In this document: piece by piece, positions 31,231 to 39,722 of the stretch | How positions within the stretch are numbered: position 1 is the first letter of the stretch | How the letters are laid out: each line of letters begins with the position of its first letter | Assembly: GCA_035649895.1 (NCBI GenBank) | Contig: DASRIS010000138.1 | Span: 1-64,000, forward strand | Reading direction: 5' to 3' | Source of the DNA: DASSUC01 sp035649895 | GTDB lineage: Bacteria > Actinomycetota > Actinomycetes > Mycobacteriales > Micromonosporaceae | Length of the DNA: 64,000 bases | Made by a program: the position numbers and the translations under genes | Notes under the pieces: model-generated | Seen by the model: the letters and a program-made list of their open reading frames with translations, nothing else | Databases searched by the model: none | What the model was told of the DNA's origin: nothing

Positions 31231-32766
31231 ATGACCCACTCGCTGGCCCACGCCCTCGCCGCCGCATGCCCCGGCCGGGTGGTCACCCCGGACCATCCGG
31301 CGTACGACGGCGTACGCCTGCTCTTCAACGGCATGCACGACCTTCGCCCCCGGGCGATCTGCCTGCCCCGCGACGTGGCTGAGGTGCAGGCGGCGGTCCG
31401 GGCCGCGCGCGCCGCGGGGGTACGCACCACCGTGCGCGGCGGCGGGCACAACGTCGCCGGGTACGGCTCGCTCGACGACGGGCTCGTGATCGACCTGCGC
31501 CTGATGAACCGGGTGGCGGTCGACCCGCGGGAGCGCGTCGCCGCGGTCGGTGGCGGCGCCACCTGGTGCGACTTCGACCTGGCAACCTCCGCCTACCGGA
31601 TGGCCACCACGGGCGGGACCTTCGACACCACGGGCGTGGGCGGCCTGACCCTCGGTGGCGGCATCGGCCACATCATGGGACGGTACGGCCTGACGTGTGA
31701 CAACGTCGTGTCGTACCAGCTGGTGACCGCTGCCGGTGAAATGATTGAGGTCGATGCCGAGCGGGACCCGGACCTCAACTGGGCGCTGCGCGGGGCGGGT
31801 CACAACTTCGGCGTGGTCACCGAGTTCCGGCTGCGGGTGCACCCGCTGGAGACGCTCTACGGCGGCTACGTCGCCTACCCGGAACGGGAGATGGGCGCCG
31901 CGGTGCGGCTCTTCCGGGAGCTGATGCTGGCCGCGCCGGACGAGCTCACCTGCACGCTGCTGCTGGAGCGGTACGGCCCGGCCCAGGCTCCGGCGGCGGT
32001 GATGAGCGTGGCCTACTGCGGCACCGACGAGGAGTACCGGGCCGGCCTGGACAAGACACTGCGCAGCCTGGACGTGCTGGACTGGCGGGTGGAGCAGCGC
32101 ACGTACGTGTCGATGCAGCTCTGCCTGGGCCGCCTGCCGTTCGGCCTGCGCCACTACTGGAGCGCCCGCTGCGTCGGCGAGCTGCCGGACGAGCTGGTGG
32201 AGACGCTGGTCGAGCGGTTCCGGGCGAGCCGCTGGGTGGACCCGTTCAACGACACCATCCTCATCGAGCCACTGAACGGCGCCGTGCGCCGGGTCCCGCC
32301 CGAGGCGAGTGCGGTGCCGTTCCGCAGCGCTCGGTTCAACATCACCGGGATGGCGATCTGGAAGCCGCGCGGGGCCGATGACGAGCAGGTCGCGTGGGCC
32401 CGGTCGGTGGCTGCCGCGGCTGAGCCGTACAACCGCTGGGGGGATGGGTACGTCAACTACGTCGCCGAAGAGCGGAGCGGGCCAGGTCGCGCCGCTGCTG
32501 CCGTGGGTGACGGGGCTGGCGTGGGCGCCGGACCTGCGGTGGATGGCGGGGCTGTGATGGGCGGCGGGGCTGTGATGGGCGGCCGGGCTGCGGCGGATGG
32601 CGGCGGGGCCGTGATGGGCGAGGCAGCCGGCGGCAGCCGGGCGAGGCAGACCTTCGGGCCGCAGGCGTACGCCCGGCTGGCCCGGGTCAAGCGCCGGGTC
32701 GACCCGGACAACTTCTTCCGGTCCAACTACAACGTGCAGCCGGCGGAGCCGGAGAGCGGGGGCTGA
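31231..32766 (+). CDS. Bicovalent FAD-linked oxidase (berberine-bridge-enzyme family)
   Basis: 511 aa; ATG 31231 behind GAAGGGA is preferred over ATG 31177, which overlaps the previous stop but has no ribosome site. VRGGGHNVAGYG carries the 8-alpha histidine (H73) and YGLTCDNV the 6-S-cysteine (C156), so FAD should be bound through two bonds. The C-terminal RVKRRVDPDNFFRSNYNV closes the fold. Such enzymes oxidise alcohols, amines or rings with high redox potential. A Gly/Ala-rich insert of about 45 residues (near 430-475) sits before that motif. It may oxidise an N-N intermediate or the polyketide. Confidence 0.9.
   Translation: MTHSLAHALAAACPGRVVTPDHPAYDGVRLLFNGMHDLRPRAICLPRDVAEVQAAVRAARAAGVRTTVRGGGHNVAGYGSLDDGLVIDLRLMNRVAVDPRERVAAVGGGATWCDFDLATSAYRMATTGGTFDTTGVGGLTLGGGIGHIMGRYGLTCDNVVSYQLVTAAGEMIEVDAERDPDLNWALRGAGHNFGVVTEFRLRVHPLETLYGGYVAYPEREMGAAVRLFRELMLAAPDELTCTLLLERYGPAQAPAAVMSVAYCGTDEEYRAGLDKTLRSLDVLDWRVEQRTYVSMQLCLGRLPFGLRHYWSARCVGELPDELVETLVERFRASRWVDPFNDTILIEPLNGAVRRVPPEASAVPFRSARFNITGMAIWKPRGADDEQVAWARSVAAAAEPYNRWGDGYVNYVAEERSGPGRAAAAVGDGAGVGAGPAVDGGAVMGGGAVMGGRAAADGGGAVMGEAAGGSRARQTFGPQAYARLARVKRRVDPDNFFRSNYNVQPAEPESGG
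32545..32598. repeat. 18-bp tandem duplication in the flavin-oxidase gene
   Basis: Two exact 18-bp copies (32545-32562, 32563-32580) and a decayed third create the GGGAVMG-type insert near the C-terminus. The frame is kept. Confidence 0.75.
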
Positions 32767-32767
32767 G

Positions 32768-33175
32768 GTGGCATCACCGGCAGGGTCGACCGACCGAATC
32801 CACGACGACGGCCGGACCACCGACGGTGGCCAGATCCACTATGACGGCCGCGTCTTCCGCTCGACAGCGGCCGAGACCGCGTCCCATTCCGGCACCCCGA
32901 CCGGCTACTACCACCAGCAGGGTGACCTCGTCTGGGCGGAGTTCGCCGGCGGCAAGGTACGGGTGGGCCGGCTGACCGGCCGGTGCGCCGCCGACGGGAC
33001 GCTGCGGCTGGCGTACACGCAGGTGCTCACGGACGGTCGGGTGGTGGCGGGCGAGTGCGTGAGCACCCCTGAGGTCCTGCCCGACGGCCGGCTGCGGCTG
33101 AGGGAGGAGTGGCAGCGCTTTGACGAGACCTCATCGGCCGGCATCTCCTACATCGAGGAGGTCGCTGCGAGCTGA
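32768..33175 (+). CDS. Small beta-rich conserved protein (avidin/lipocalin-like barrel family)
   Basis: 135 aa, GTG at 32768, one base after the flavin-oxidase stop. DGRVFRSTAAETASHSG, TGYYHQQGDLVWAEFAGGKV and LTGRCAADGTLRLAYTQ describe alternating beta-strands of a small barrel. Similar short proteins are often auto-named N-acetylglutamate synthase without support. In this operon it may bind an intermediate. Function unknown. Confidence 0.72.
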   Translation: MASPAGSTDRIHDDGRTTDGGQIHYDGRVFRSTAAETASHSGTPTGYYHQQGDLVWAEFAGGKVRVGRLTGRCAADGTLRLAYTQVLTDGRVVAGECVSTPEVLPDGRLRLREEWQRFDETSSAGISYIEEVAAS

Positions 33176-33217
33176 CCTCGTCTCCACAGTAGATGGTCAG
33201 TTACCAGCTCCCAGCCT

Positions 33218-33300
33218 CCAAGGTCAAATCAAAGTCAGTGAAATTGGGCCTATCCAAGCTATGTATGACCCCGATTTCACTGAATCTGAGTTGATCTTGG
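33218..33300. repeat. 83-bp palindromic dispersed element, copy A
   Basis: 27-nt arms (33218-33244 and 33274-33300) match at 23 positions when inverted, around a 29-nt loop starting TGGGCCTATCC. Copy B at 53195-53277 has the same arm and loop lengths. Copy A lies between convergent genes and could end transcription in both directions. Confidence 0.7.
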
Positions 33301-33437
33301 TGCGGCATGGCTGGCTTGGCGAGGTCTGGCTTGATGCGGCAGGGCAGGGTGTGGCGGACCACTGCCGCTGGTGGAGGGCTGTCGGTGACGCGGGCATGGG
33401 CCGGTTGGGGTCGGACCCCAGCTAGCCCCGGCCAGGT

Positions 33438-33558
33438 CCGGCAGCGCCGCGACCTCCGCGCCCCGGCCGGGTCCGGCAGCGCCGCGACGCCCCAGCCTCG
33501 GACGGGGGGCCCGGCGCCGAAACCCCGTGCCTCCGCTGGGCCCCGGCAGCGCCGCGAC
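33438..33558. repeat. Intergenic repeats of CCGGCAGCGCCGCGAC on a 35-bp period
   Basis: The 16-mer occurs exactly at 33438, 33473 and 33543, that is at 35-bp steps with one decayed copy near 33508. It lies in the 503-bp gap between 33175 and 33679. No gene seen there. Confidence 0.65.
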
Positions 33559-33678
33559 CCCCGTCCAGCCCTCGCTCGCGTAGCGCACAGCATGATGTTC
33601 CGGCAGGCGCACACCCGCACGCCCGTACTCTGGGGACGGTCCACTGAGGAGCACGGGCCGTCCCCCGAGCGAGTACGG

Positions 33679-35055
33679 TCACAGGTAGCGGTCCCACTCC
33701 CACTGGCTGACCTGGCGGTGGTAGTCGGCGAACTCGGTCCGCTTGCACGCGGCGTAGTAGTCGACGTACTCGCCGCCCGGCACCTTGCCCAGCGCGGCCC
33801 GCAGCGCGTCGTCGCGCACCAGCTCGTCCACGGCGTGCAGCAGGGTCGGTGGCAGCGGGCGCAGGCCGAGCTCGCGGGCGCCGGTCTCGTCCACCCGCTC
33901 CAGGTTGCGGTCGACCGGCGGGCCGGGGTTGATCTCGCGCTCCACGCCGTCCATGCCTGCGGCGAGGATCGCCGCCATGGCGAGGTACGGGTTGGCCGCG
34001 CCGTCCACGCAGCGCACCTCGATCCGCCCGGCCTCGGGGATGCGCACCATGTGCGTGCGGTTGTTGCCGCCGTAGCTGGCGTAGCCGGGCGCCCAGCTCG
34101 ATCCCGACCGGGTGTCGGCCGCGGCGCCGAGCCGCTTGTACGAGTTGACCGTGGGGCTGGTCAGCGCGTGCAGCCCGGGTGCGTGGTCGAGCAGGCCGCC
34201 GATGAAGCGGTAGCCCATTGTGGACAGTCCGAGGCCGTGCTCGTCGCGGGGGTCGTCGAAGAGCGGGTGGTCGCCGTCCGGGTCCGGACGCCACAGGCTC
34301 ATGTGCAGGTGCAGCCCGTTGCCGGTCAGGTGGCTGAACGGCTTCGGCATGAACGTGGCGATCCGGCCGTTGCGCTCGGCGGCCAGCCGGGCCAGGTAGC
34401 GGAACACGATGACCCGGTCGGCGGTGGCCAGCGCGTCGGCGTACCGGAAGTTCTGCTCGAACTGGCCGTTGGCGTCCTCGTGGTCGTTGGAGTAGTTGCC
34501 CCAGCCCAGCTCGTTCATTGCCCGGCTGAGCGTGCTCAGGTGGTCCAGCGCCCGGGTCGCCGCGTGCGCGTCGTAGCAGGGGGAGGCGGCGGTGTCGAGC
34601 TCGTCGGCGATCTCGATCCCGCCGGCCGGCGTGCGCCGTACCAGGAAGTACTCCGGCTCCGCCCCGACCCGAAACGCCATGGACTGCTCGGCGAGCCGGT
34701 CCAGCCGGGTGCGCAGGATGTTGCGGGGCGCGTACGGCCACGGCCGGCCCTCCACGTACAGGTCGCACTGCACGATGCCGAGCCCGGGCTGTAGCGGGAC
34801 CTTGACGTATGACGAGACGTCCGGGATCGCCACCACGTCGGGGTCGGCGGGGGACTGCCCCAGTCCGTCCGCGGCGTGACCGGCGAAGCCGAGCCCGTCG
34901 GCGAGCAGCTGGTCGAGGGTTGCCACCGGCGCCAGCTTGGCGCACGGCTTGCCGTAGAGGTTGACGAACATCACCAGCAGGAACTGGACGCCGTCCCGGG
35001 CGACGGCGGCGGCCAGGTCCTGCGCGGTGCGGGGGGCAGCGGGTGCCTCGGTCAT
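33679..35055 (-). CDS. Glutamine-synthetase-like ligase (gamma-glutamyl amide/hydrazide type)
   Basis: 458 aa, ATG at 35055 behind AAGGAGTG. Beta-grasp N-domain with FVNLYGKPCAKLAP, then the GS catalytic barrel: VGAEPEYFLV, NDHEDANGQFEQNF, GLHLHMSLW, GGNNRTHMVRIPEAGRIEVR and AANPYLAMAA, keeping the Glu/His metal ligands. Shorter and distinct from housekeeping GlnA; closest in layout to gamma-glutamylmethylamide-type synthetases. KinK and FzmN of kinamycin and fosfazinomycin are GS homologues that load hydrazine onto glutamate, an attractive parallel given the hydrazine-type genes next door. Co-transcribed with the TenA-like gene 25 bp upstream. Confidence 0.88.
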   Translation of the reverse strand: MTEAPAAPRTAQDLAAAVARDGVQFLLVMFVNLYGKPCAKLAPVATLDQLLADGLGFAGHAADGLGQSPADPDVVAIPDVSSYVKVPLQPGLGIVQCDLYVEGRPWPYAPRNILRTRLDRLAEQSMAFRVGAEPEYFLVRRTPAGGIEIADELDTAASPCYDAHAATRALDHLSTLSRAMNELGWGNYSNDHEDANGQFEQNFRYADALATADRVIVFRYLARLAAERNGRIATFMPKPFSHLTGNGLHLHMSLWRPDPDGDHPLFDDPRDEHGLGLSTMGYRFIGGLLDHAPGLHALTSPTVNSYKRLGAAADTRSGSSWAPGYASYGGNNRTHMVRIPEAGRIEVRCVDGAANPYLAMAAILAAGMDGVEREINPGPPVDRNLERVDETGARELGLRPLPPTLLHAVDELVRDDALRAALGKVPGGEYVDYYAACKRTEFADYHRQVSQWEWDRYL

Positions 35056-35079
35056 CTCACACTCCTTGGGGTAACGGCG

Positions 35080-35799
35080 TCATAGCGGCCAGGACTCCAG
35101 GCGCCAGGCGGCCTCGACCAGCGCCCACTCGTACCGGACGGCGTACTCGACGTGGCGGACCAGCTCCTCGCGCTCGGCGGCCGAGCAGCCGTCCCCGACC
35201 TCGTCGACCACGGTCAGGAACTCCTCCACCAGCTCGCGGAAGGGCTCGCCAGGGTGCGAGGTGCGGATCAGCTCGGCGTACCGGGAGCCGGGCTCGTGCC
35301 GGGCCAGCAGGTCCTCGCTGACCAGCCACTGCAGCCAGGCACACGGCAGCAGCGCGCCCAGCCCGGCGGTGAACGAGGTCACGCTGGCGGCGGTGAGGAA
35401 GCTCGTGTAGCTCAGTGTGGCGGGCGCGATCGGCGGCCGCTCGCCAGCCGGGTCCACCGGCAGGTCCAGCCTTCTCGCCGTCGCCTCGAGCTCCCGTCCG
35501 TCGGCGACCGAGTTGTCCAGGCAGATCGCGGCCATCCGGCCCAGGAAGCGGGCGTGCGCCAGCTCGCGGGCCACCCCGGCGCACCGGGCGTGTGCCTTGC
35601 CGTAGCTGGGCAGGACGTAGTACGAGTCCTGCCGGGAGAAGTGGGCATAGACGATGCCGGGCAGCGAGCCGTCGCGAAGGGCGCGGTAGTACGGGTGCTC
35701 CTTGTTCCGCTGGGCTCCCCGCTCGACGATCTCGGTCAGCTCCGCGCGCAGCGGCCTGGTCTGCTGGCTCGTGGTCGCGTTTACCATGCCGCGCAGCAT
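35080..35799 (-). CDS. TenA/thiaminase II-like (heme-oxygenase fold) protein
   Basis: 239 aa from ATG 35799 (ATG 35787 is an alternative; neither has a clear ribosome site). All-helical TenA pattern: KEHPYYRALRDGSLPG, YAHFSRQDSYYVLPSYGKA and GALLPCAWLQWL with the nucleophilic Cys of TenA, then EFLTVVDEVG and the C-terminal YEWALVEAAW with Glu. TenA enzymes hydrolyse C-N bonds in aminopyrimidines. In this operon it could hydrolyse a glutamyl hydrazide-like or other N-acyl intermediate. Fold call strong; substrate unknown. Confidence 0.85.
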   Translation of the reverse strand: MLRGMVNATTSQQTRPLRAELTEIVERGAQRNKEHPYYRALRDGSLPGIVYAHFSRQDSYYVLPSYGKAHARCAGVARELAHARFLGRMAAICLDNSVADGRELEATARRLDLPVDPAGERPPIAPATLSYTSFLTAASVTSFTAGLGALLPCAWLQWLVSEDLLARHEPGSRYAELIRTSHPGEPFRELVEEFLTVVDEVGDGCSAAEREELVRHVEYAVRYEWALVEAAWRLESWPL

Positions 35800-35811
35800 G
35801 GGGCTGGTGAC

Positions 35812-35891
35812 TCGAGCGCCGTTCGTACGCGGTTGGTGGCGCGGCGCGCTCGGGCGGCCGGGCCGAGTGGTTCTCGAGCCGACCGTGAGCC
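35812..35891. promoter_or_regulatory. SARP-type boxes in the TenA/glycosyltransferase divergent promoter
   Basis: TCGAGCG (35812) with TCGTACG (35823), and TCGAGCC (35874) with GTGAGCC (35885), each at 11 bp on the plus strand. The first pair also reads ACGAACG/TCGAGTC at 11 bp on the minus strand, towards the TenA gene. Confidence 0.55.
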
Positions 35892-35945
35892 CGGCTGGAC
35901 AGGGTGGACCAGCACGGTCGAGCGGCGAGCGAAGGAGTCTGTGCG

Positions 35946-37115
35946 ATGCGGGTGCTCTTCACCACCTGGGCCTGGCCGTCACACCTTTACGCGCTCGTGC
36001 CCCTGGCCTGGGCCTGCCGCGCCGCCGGCCACGACGTCGTGGTCGCCAGCCAGCCCGCGCTGCTGGACGACATCGTCCGGACCGGCCTGCCGGCGGTGGC
36101 GGTCGGCGTGGACGTCGACGCCGTCGAGATGGTCCGCGGGTACGTGCTGCCGTCCGCCGCGAGCTCCGGCGCCGACGGCCAGGCGCCGCGCACCGGCCGC
36201 GGCCCGCGGGTGATGCAGATGTTCCTCGCCAACGCCGAGTCCATGGTGGACGGTCTGGTGGACCTGGCCAAGTCCTGGCGGCCGGATGTCGTGGTGTACG
36301 AGCCGACGGCGCTGGCCGGGCCGGTCGCCGCCGCCGCGGCGGGCGTGCCCGCCGTACGCCATCTCTACGGCGCCGACCTGATGGTCCGCGCCCGGCCGAT
36401 GCTGCCGGACCTGCTCGCCCCGCTGGCGGCCCGGCACGGCGTGTCAGACCTGGAGCCCTTCGGCGCCGTCACGGTCGACCCGACGCCGCCGAGCCTGGCG
36501 CTGCCCGCGGACTACCGGCGGGTGCCGATGCGCTATACCCCGTTCAACGGGCCCGGCGTAGTGCCGGCGCCGCTGCCCGAGCGGGCCGGCCGGCCCCGGG
36601 TCTGCGTGACGTGGGGGCACACCATGGCCCGGCTGTCCCCGGACTACTTCCTCGCCGGCGAGGTCGTCAGCGCGCTGCGCGGCACCGGCGTGGAGGTGGT
36701 GGCGGTGGTCTCCGCCGGCCAGCGGTCACTGCTCGGCGCGGTGGACGGCAGCGTGCACGTCCTGGTCGACGTGCCCTTGCAGCACGTGGTCGGCGACTGT
36801 GACCTGGTCGTCGCGCACGGCGGCGCCGGGACCGTGCTCACCAGCCTGCACGCCGGTGTGCCGATGCTGCTGGTGCCGCAGCTGCCGGACCACGCCGGGC
36901 ACGCCGCGCGGGTGCTCGCGGCCGGCGCCGGCGAGGTGCTCACCCGGGACGAGGCAACAGCCGGCCACCTGCGCGACGAGGTCGAGCGGCTGCTCGCCAG
37001 CGGGCCACCGCGGGCCGCGGCGCGGCACGTGCAGGAGGAGATGCGCAGCCAGCCGTCCCCGGCGGCGGTGGTGGGCGACCTGGAGCAGACCGTCTCCTCC
37101 GGCGCCGGCCGGTAA
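35946..37115 (+). CDS. GT1-family glycosyltransferase (macrolide/anthracycline type)
   Basis: 389 aa, ATG at 35946 behind AAGGAG. GT-B fold: N-terminal RVLFTTWAWPSHLYALVPLAWA acceptor domain (core WAWPSHLYALVPLAWA) and C-terminal HVLVDVPLQHVVGDCDLVVAHGGAGTVLTSLHAGVPMLLVPQ region (core VAHGGAGTVLTSLHAGVP) that binds the nucleotide sugar. It should attach a deoxysugar to the polyketide. No sugar biosynthesis genes and no DnrQ-like activator are visible in the window, so the sugar must come from outside. Confidence 0.9.
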   Translation: MRVLFTTWAWPSHLYALVPLAWACRAAGHDVVVASQPALLDDIVRTGLPAVAVGVDVDAVEMVRGYVLPSAASSGADGQAPRTGRGPRVMQMFLANAESMVDGLVDLAKSWRPDVVVYEPTALAGPVAAAAAGVPAVRHLYGADLMVRARPMLPDLLAPLAARHGVSDLEPFGAVTVDPTPPSLALPADYRRVPMRYTPFNGPGVVPAPLPERAGRPRVCVTWGHTMARLSPDYFLAGEVVSALRGTGVEVVAVVSAGQRSLLGAVDGSVHVLVDVPLQHVVGDCDLVVAHGGAGTVLTSLHAGVPMLLVPQLPDHAGHAARVLAAGAGEVLTRDEATAGHLRDEVERLLASGPPRAAARHVQEEMRSQPSPAAVVGDLEQTVSSGAGR

Positions 37116-37181
37116 GGCTGGCGCGCGGTCCACCAACGCTGGCGCGCGGCCGCGAAGGCTGGCGCGGTCCACGAGCCGGCT

Positions 37182-37211
37182 CGCCTGACCGTCCCGCCGG
37201 CCGGTCAGGCG
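37182..37211. terminator. Hairpin between convergent glycosyltransferase and methyltransferase genes
   Basis: CGCCTGACC (37182-37190) pairs with GGTCAGGCG (37203-37211). It overlaps the methyltransferase stop. Three copies of GCTGGCGCG precede it (37117-37166). Confidence 0.5.
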
Positions 37212-38218
37212 GGCGGCTTGCGGCACACCACCAGGGTCTCCTGGGTGCCAAGCTTCTGGTCCACAATGGAGACGAAGCCGGCGGCCGTGGCGAGCTCGCT
37301 CACCTCGGCCACGGTGTACTCTCCGCCGCCCTCGGTGAGCAGCAGCATGTTCAGGCTGGCCACCAGGCTGTCCACATCGTCCCGTCCGGGCGGGAGCATC
37401 CGGTCGTAGACCAGCAGCGCACCGCCGGGGGAAAGCGCCTGGTACGCCTGGCGTACCAGATGGTCACGCTGCTGCGGGCTCCAGTCGTGCAGGATGTGAC
37501 CGTAGACGACGACATCGGCGCCTGGCAGCGGGTCGCGGAAGAAGTCACCCGGATGGAACAGCACCTTGCCAGCCAGCCCCAGCTCGCCCACGTGCTCGTG
37601 GAAGAACGGCTCGATCTGCGGCAGGTCGAACACGTGCCCCATCAGGTGGGGGTGCGCCGCCACCAGCTGGCTCACCACCGTGCCCCGGCAGCCGCCCGCG
37701 TCCAGCACGGACCGGTAGCCGCCCCAGTCGACCGCGGTGCTCAGCCCGGTGCCGAGGGACTGGCTGGCGCCGTCCATCATCCGTACGAAATGGCCCAGCG
37801 CCTCCGGGTCGTTGAGCATGCCCTCGAAGTCGCCGTCGGCCTGCGGCCGCCCGGTGCGCAGCGCCTCGGCCAGCCGGCCGTAGACCGGGTAGAGGGTCAG
37901 GTCGGCGCCGAACAGGAAGCCACCGACGTAGCAGTCGCCACCGCGTACCAGGTGGCGGTCTGCGCCGGGGGCGTTGCGGAACCGGCCGTCCTCCTTCTCC
38001 AGCAGGCCCAGCGCAGTGAGCAGGTGCAGGAGGTCGGGCAGCCCCCGGCCGTGCAGCCCCAGCCGGGACCGGATGTCCTCCGCGGTGGACGGATGCCCGT
38101 GCAGGGTCGTGAAGAGGCCGAGCTGGACGGCGGTGAGCACCGCCTTGGCCGGGCCGAAGAGGTTGCCGAGCTGGATCAGCCCGCCGGCCGTGTTGACGTC
38201 CAGTGCCGGTACGGTCAT
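37205..38218 (-). CDS. SAM-dependent O-methyltransferase, paralogue of 4989-5996
   Basis: 337 aa, ATG at 38218 behind GGAGAGGGG. SAM loop VLDAGGCRGTVVSQL (again Cys-Arg in the glycine loop), catalytic GHILHDWSPQQRD and GALLVYDRMLP. It shares N-terminal NTAGGLIQLGNLF with SAGLLRLGNAF of the 4989 gene. Faces the P450 gene across a SARP-boxed divergent promoter. Another phenol O-methylation is predicted. Confidence 0.9.
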   Translation of the reverse strand: MTVPALDVNTAGGLIQLGNLFGPAKAVLTAVQLGLFTTLHGHPSTAEDIRSRLGLHGRGLPDLLHLLTALGLLEKEDGRFRNAPGADRHLVRGGDCYVGGFLFGADLTLYPVYGRLAEALRTGRPQADGDFEGMLNDPEALGHFVRMMDGASQSLGTGLSTAVDWGGYRSVLDAGGCRGTVVSQLVAAHPHLMGHVFDLPQIEPFFHEHVGELGLAGKVLFHPGDFFRDPLPGADVVVYGHILHDWSPQQRDHLVRQAYQALSPGGALLVYDRMLPPGRDDVDSLVASLNMLLLTEGGGEYTVAEVSELATAAGFVSIVDQKLGTQETLVVCRKPPA

Positions 38219-38349
38219 CCTGGTGCCCCTCTCCCGCAGCGCCGCCGCCGTGGCGGCGGCCCTAGCGCGGCCGTGTCCGTGGCGCGCTGGTCCCGGGCCA
38301 CCCTCGCATCCAGCCGTGGAGGATCGCTCGATGCGGCCAGGCCGCACGG

Positions 38350-38370
38350 GCGTCGAGGTGTCCTCGAGCC
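38350..38370. promoter_or_regulatory. Divergent SARP-type box (methyltransferase/P450)
   Basis: Plus strand: TCGAGGT (38353) and TCGAGCC (38364), 11 bp apart. Minus strand: TCGAGGA (38367-38361) and TCGACGC (38356-38350), also 11 bp. It serves both 38218 and 38510. Confidence 0.6.
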
Positions 38371-38509
38371 TCACCCCAGCCCGGACGGCCAGACTGTGGC
38401 TCGCCGGGACGAGCCTGTGCCCCAGGCACCCCGCCTGTCCCCGGCACCGGCCCGTACCAGGCACTCGGGTCCGTTCCAGGCACTCGGTCCGACCCAGGAG
38501 AGGTGCATC

Positions 38510-39706
38510 GTGAGTTCGTCTGACCCGGTCAGCTACCCCTTTCCCTGGGACCCTCCGCTAGCGGTTCCGGAGCAGTGGCGGACCCTCCGCCAGAAGGCGC
38601 TCGTCGAGATCGCGCTACCCAGCGGCGACCCCGCGGTGCTCGTCACGCGCTACCGCGACGTCAAGGCCCTCTTCTCCGACGAGCGGCTGAGCCGCAACAC
38701 CGCCCGTTACCCCACCTCGCGGATCTCGCCGAACAACGAGCTGTTCGGCGACCCCAACATCGACAGCGACCCTCCTCGCTACCTCGAGGAGCGCAGCATC
38801 CTGACCCGCGCCTTCGCCGCCCGGCGCCTGGAGGCCCTGCGCCCGCTGGCCTGGGAGATCGCCGAGGAGCTGATGGACCGGATGGAGGCCGGCCCGCGCC
38901 CGGCCAACCTCATGGAGGCGTTCGCCTTCCCGCTGCCGATCCGGATCATCTGCCACATGCTCGGCGTGCCGCCCAAGGATATGGACAAGTTCCGCCGCAT
39001 GATCGACGGCTTCCTCTCCGTCACCAAGCTCTCCGCCGAGGAGGTCGAGGAGTGCCGGTCCGGGCTGTGGGCGTACCTGGAGGAGCTGGTCGCCTTCAAG
39101 CGGCAGAACCTGGGACCGGACCTGATCAGCGACCTGATCCGGGTGAACGAGACGGACAACAACCGGCTCAACGACTACCAGCTCCAGCACTGGGTGCGCA
39201 CCCTGCTGATCGCCGGGTACGTCACCACCGCGTCGCAGATCGGCACGAGCATGGCGCTGCTGCTGAGCCAGCCGCAGGTGGTCGACGAGATCAAGGGTGA
39301 CCTCTCGCTGGTGCCCAGCGCGGTCGAGGAGCTGCTGCGCTACCAGCTGATGGGCACGTCGCTCGGCTCGCTGCGCTACGCCCTGGCGGACATCGAGCTC
39401 GTCGACGGCTCGGTGATCCCCAAGGGCTCGACCGTGCTGCTGTCGGTGGAGTCCAACATGGACGAAAGCGAGTTCGAGGACCCGTACACGCTCAACATCA
39501 GGCGCACCGAGAACCACCACATGTCGTTCGGCTCCGGCATCCACTACTGCGCCGGCGCGGCGCTCGCGCGCATCGAGCTTCAGGTGTCGACCGAGGGTCT
39601 GCTGCGCCGGTTCCCCAAGCTGCGCCTGGCCGTGCCAAAGGACGAGCTGGTACGCCCGGTCGGCGCCTTCCTCGCGGCGTTCGACACGATCCCGGTCGAG
39701 TGGTGA
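38510..39706 (+). CDS. Cytochrome P450 with atypical I-helix
   Basis: 398 aa, GTG at 38510 behind AGGAGAGG. EELLRY (ExxR), heme loop FGSGIHYCAGAALARIEL with the axial Cys. The oxygen-activation helix reads LLIAGYVTTASQ, so the usual acidic residue before Thr (AGxE/DT) is Val. This may alter proton delivery or favour unusual chemistry. The N-terminus lacks a membrane anchor, as is usual in bacteria. The redox partner could be a ferredoxin from 45583 or 49071. Confidence 0.9.
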   Translation: MSSSDPVSYPFPWDPPLAVPEQWRTLRQKALVEIALPSGDPAVLVTRYRDVKALFSDERLSRNTARYPTSRISPNNELFGDPNIDSDPPRYLEERSILTRAFAARRLEALRPLAWEIAEELMDRMEAGPRPANLMEAFAFPLPIRIICHMLGVPPKDMDKFRRMIDGFLSVTKLSAEEVEECRSGLWAYLEELVAFKRQNLGPDLISDLIRVNETDNNRLNDYQLQHWVRTLLIAGYVTTASQIGTSMALLLSQPQVVDEIKGDLSLVPSAVEELLRYQLMGTSLGSLRYALADIELVDGSVIPKGSTVLLSVESNMDESEFEDPYTLNIRRTENHHMSFGSGIHYCAGAALARIELQVSTEGLLRRFPKLRLAVPKDELVRPVGAFLAAFDTIPVEW

Positions 39707-39722
39707 GGGGTGGGCGCGGCGG

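Noticed and set aside
33438..33558. CRISPR array
   Set aside because: Only three exact 16-bp repeats at 35-bp steps, very GC-rich, with related rather than unique spacers and no cas genes.
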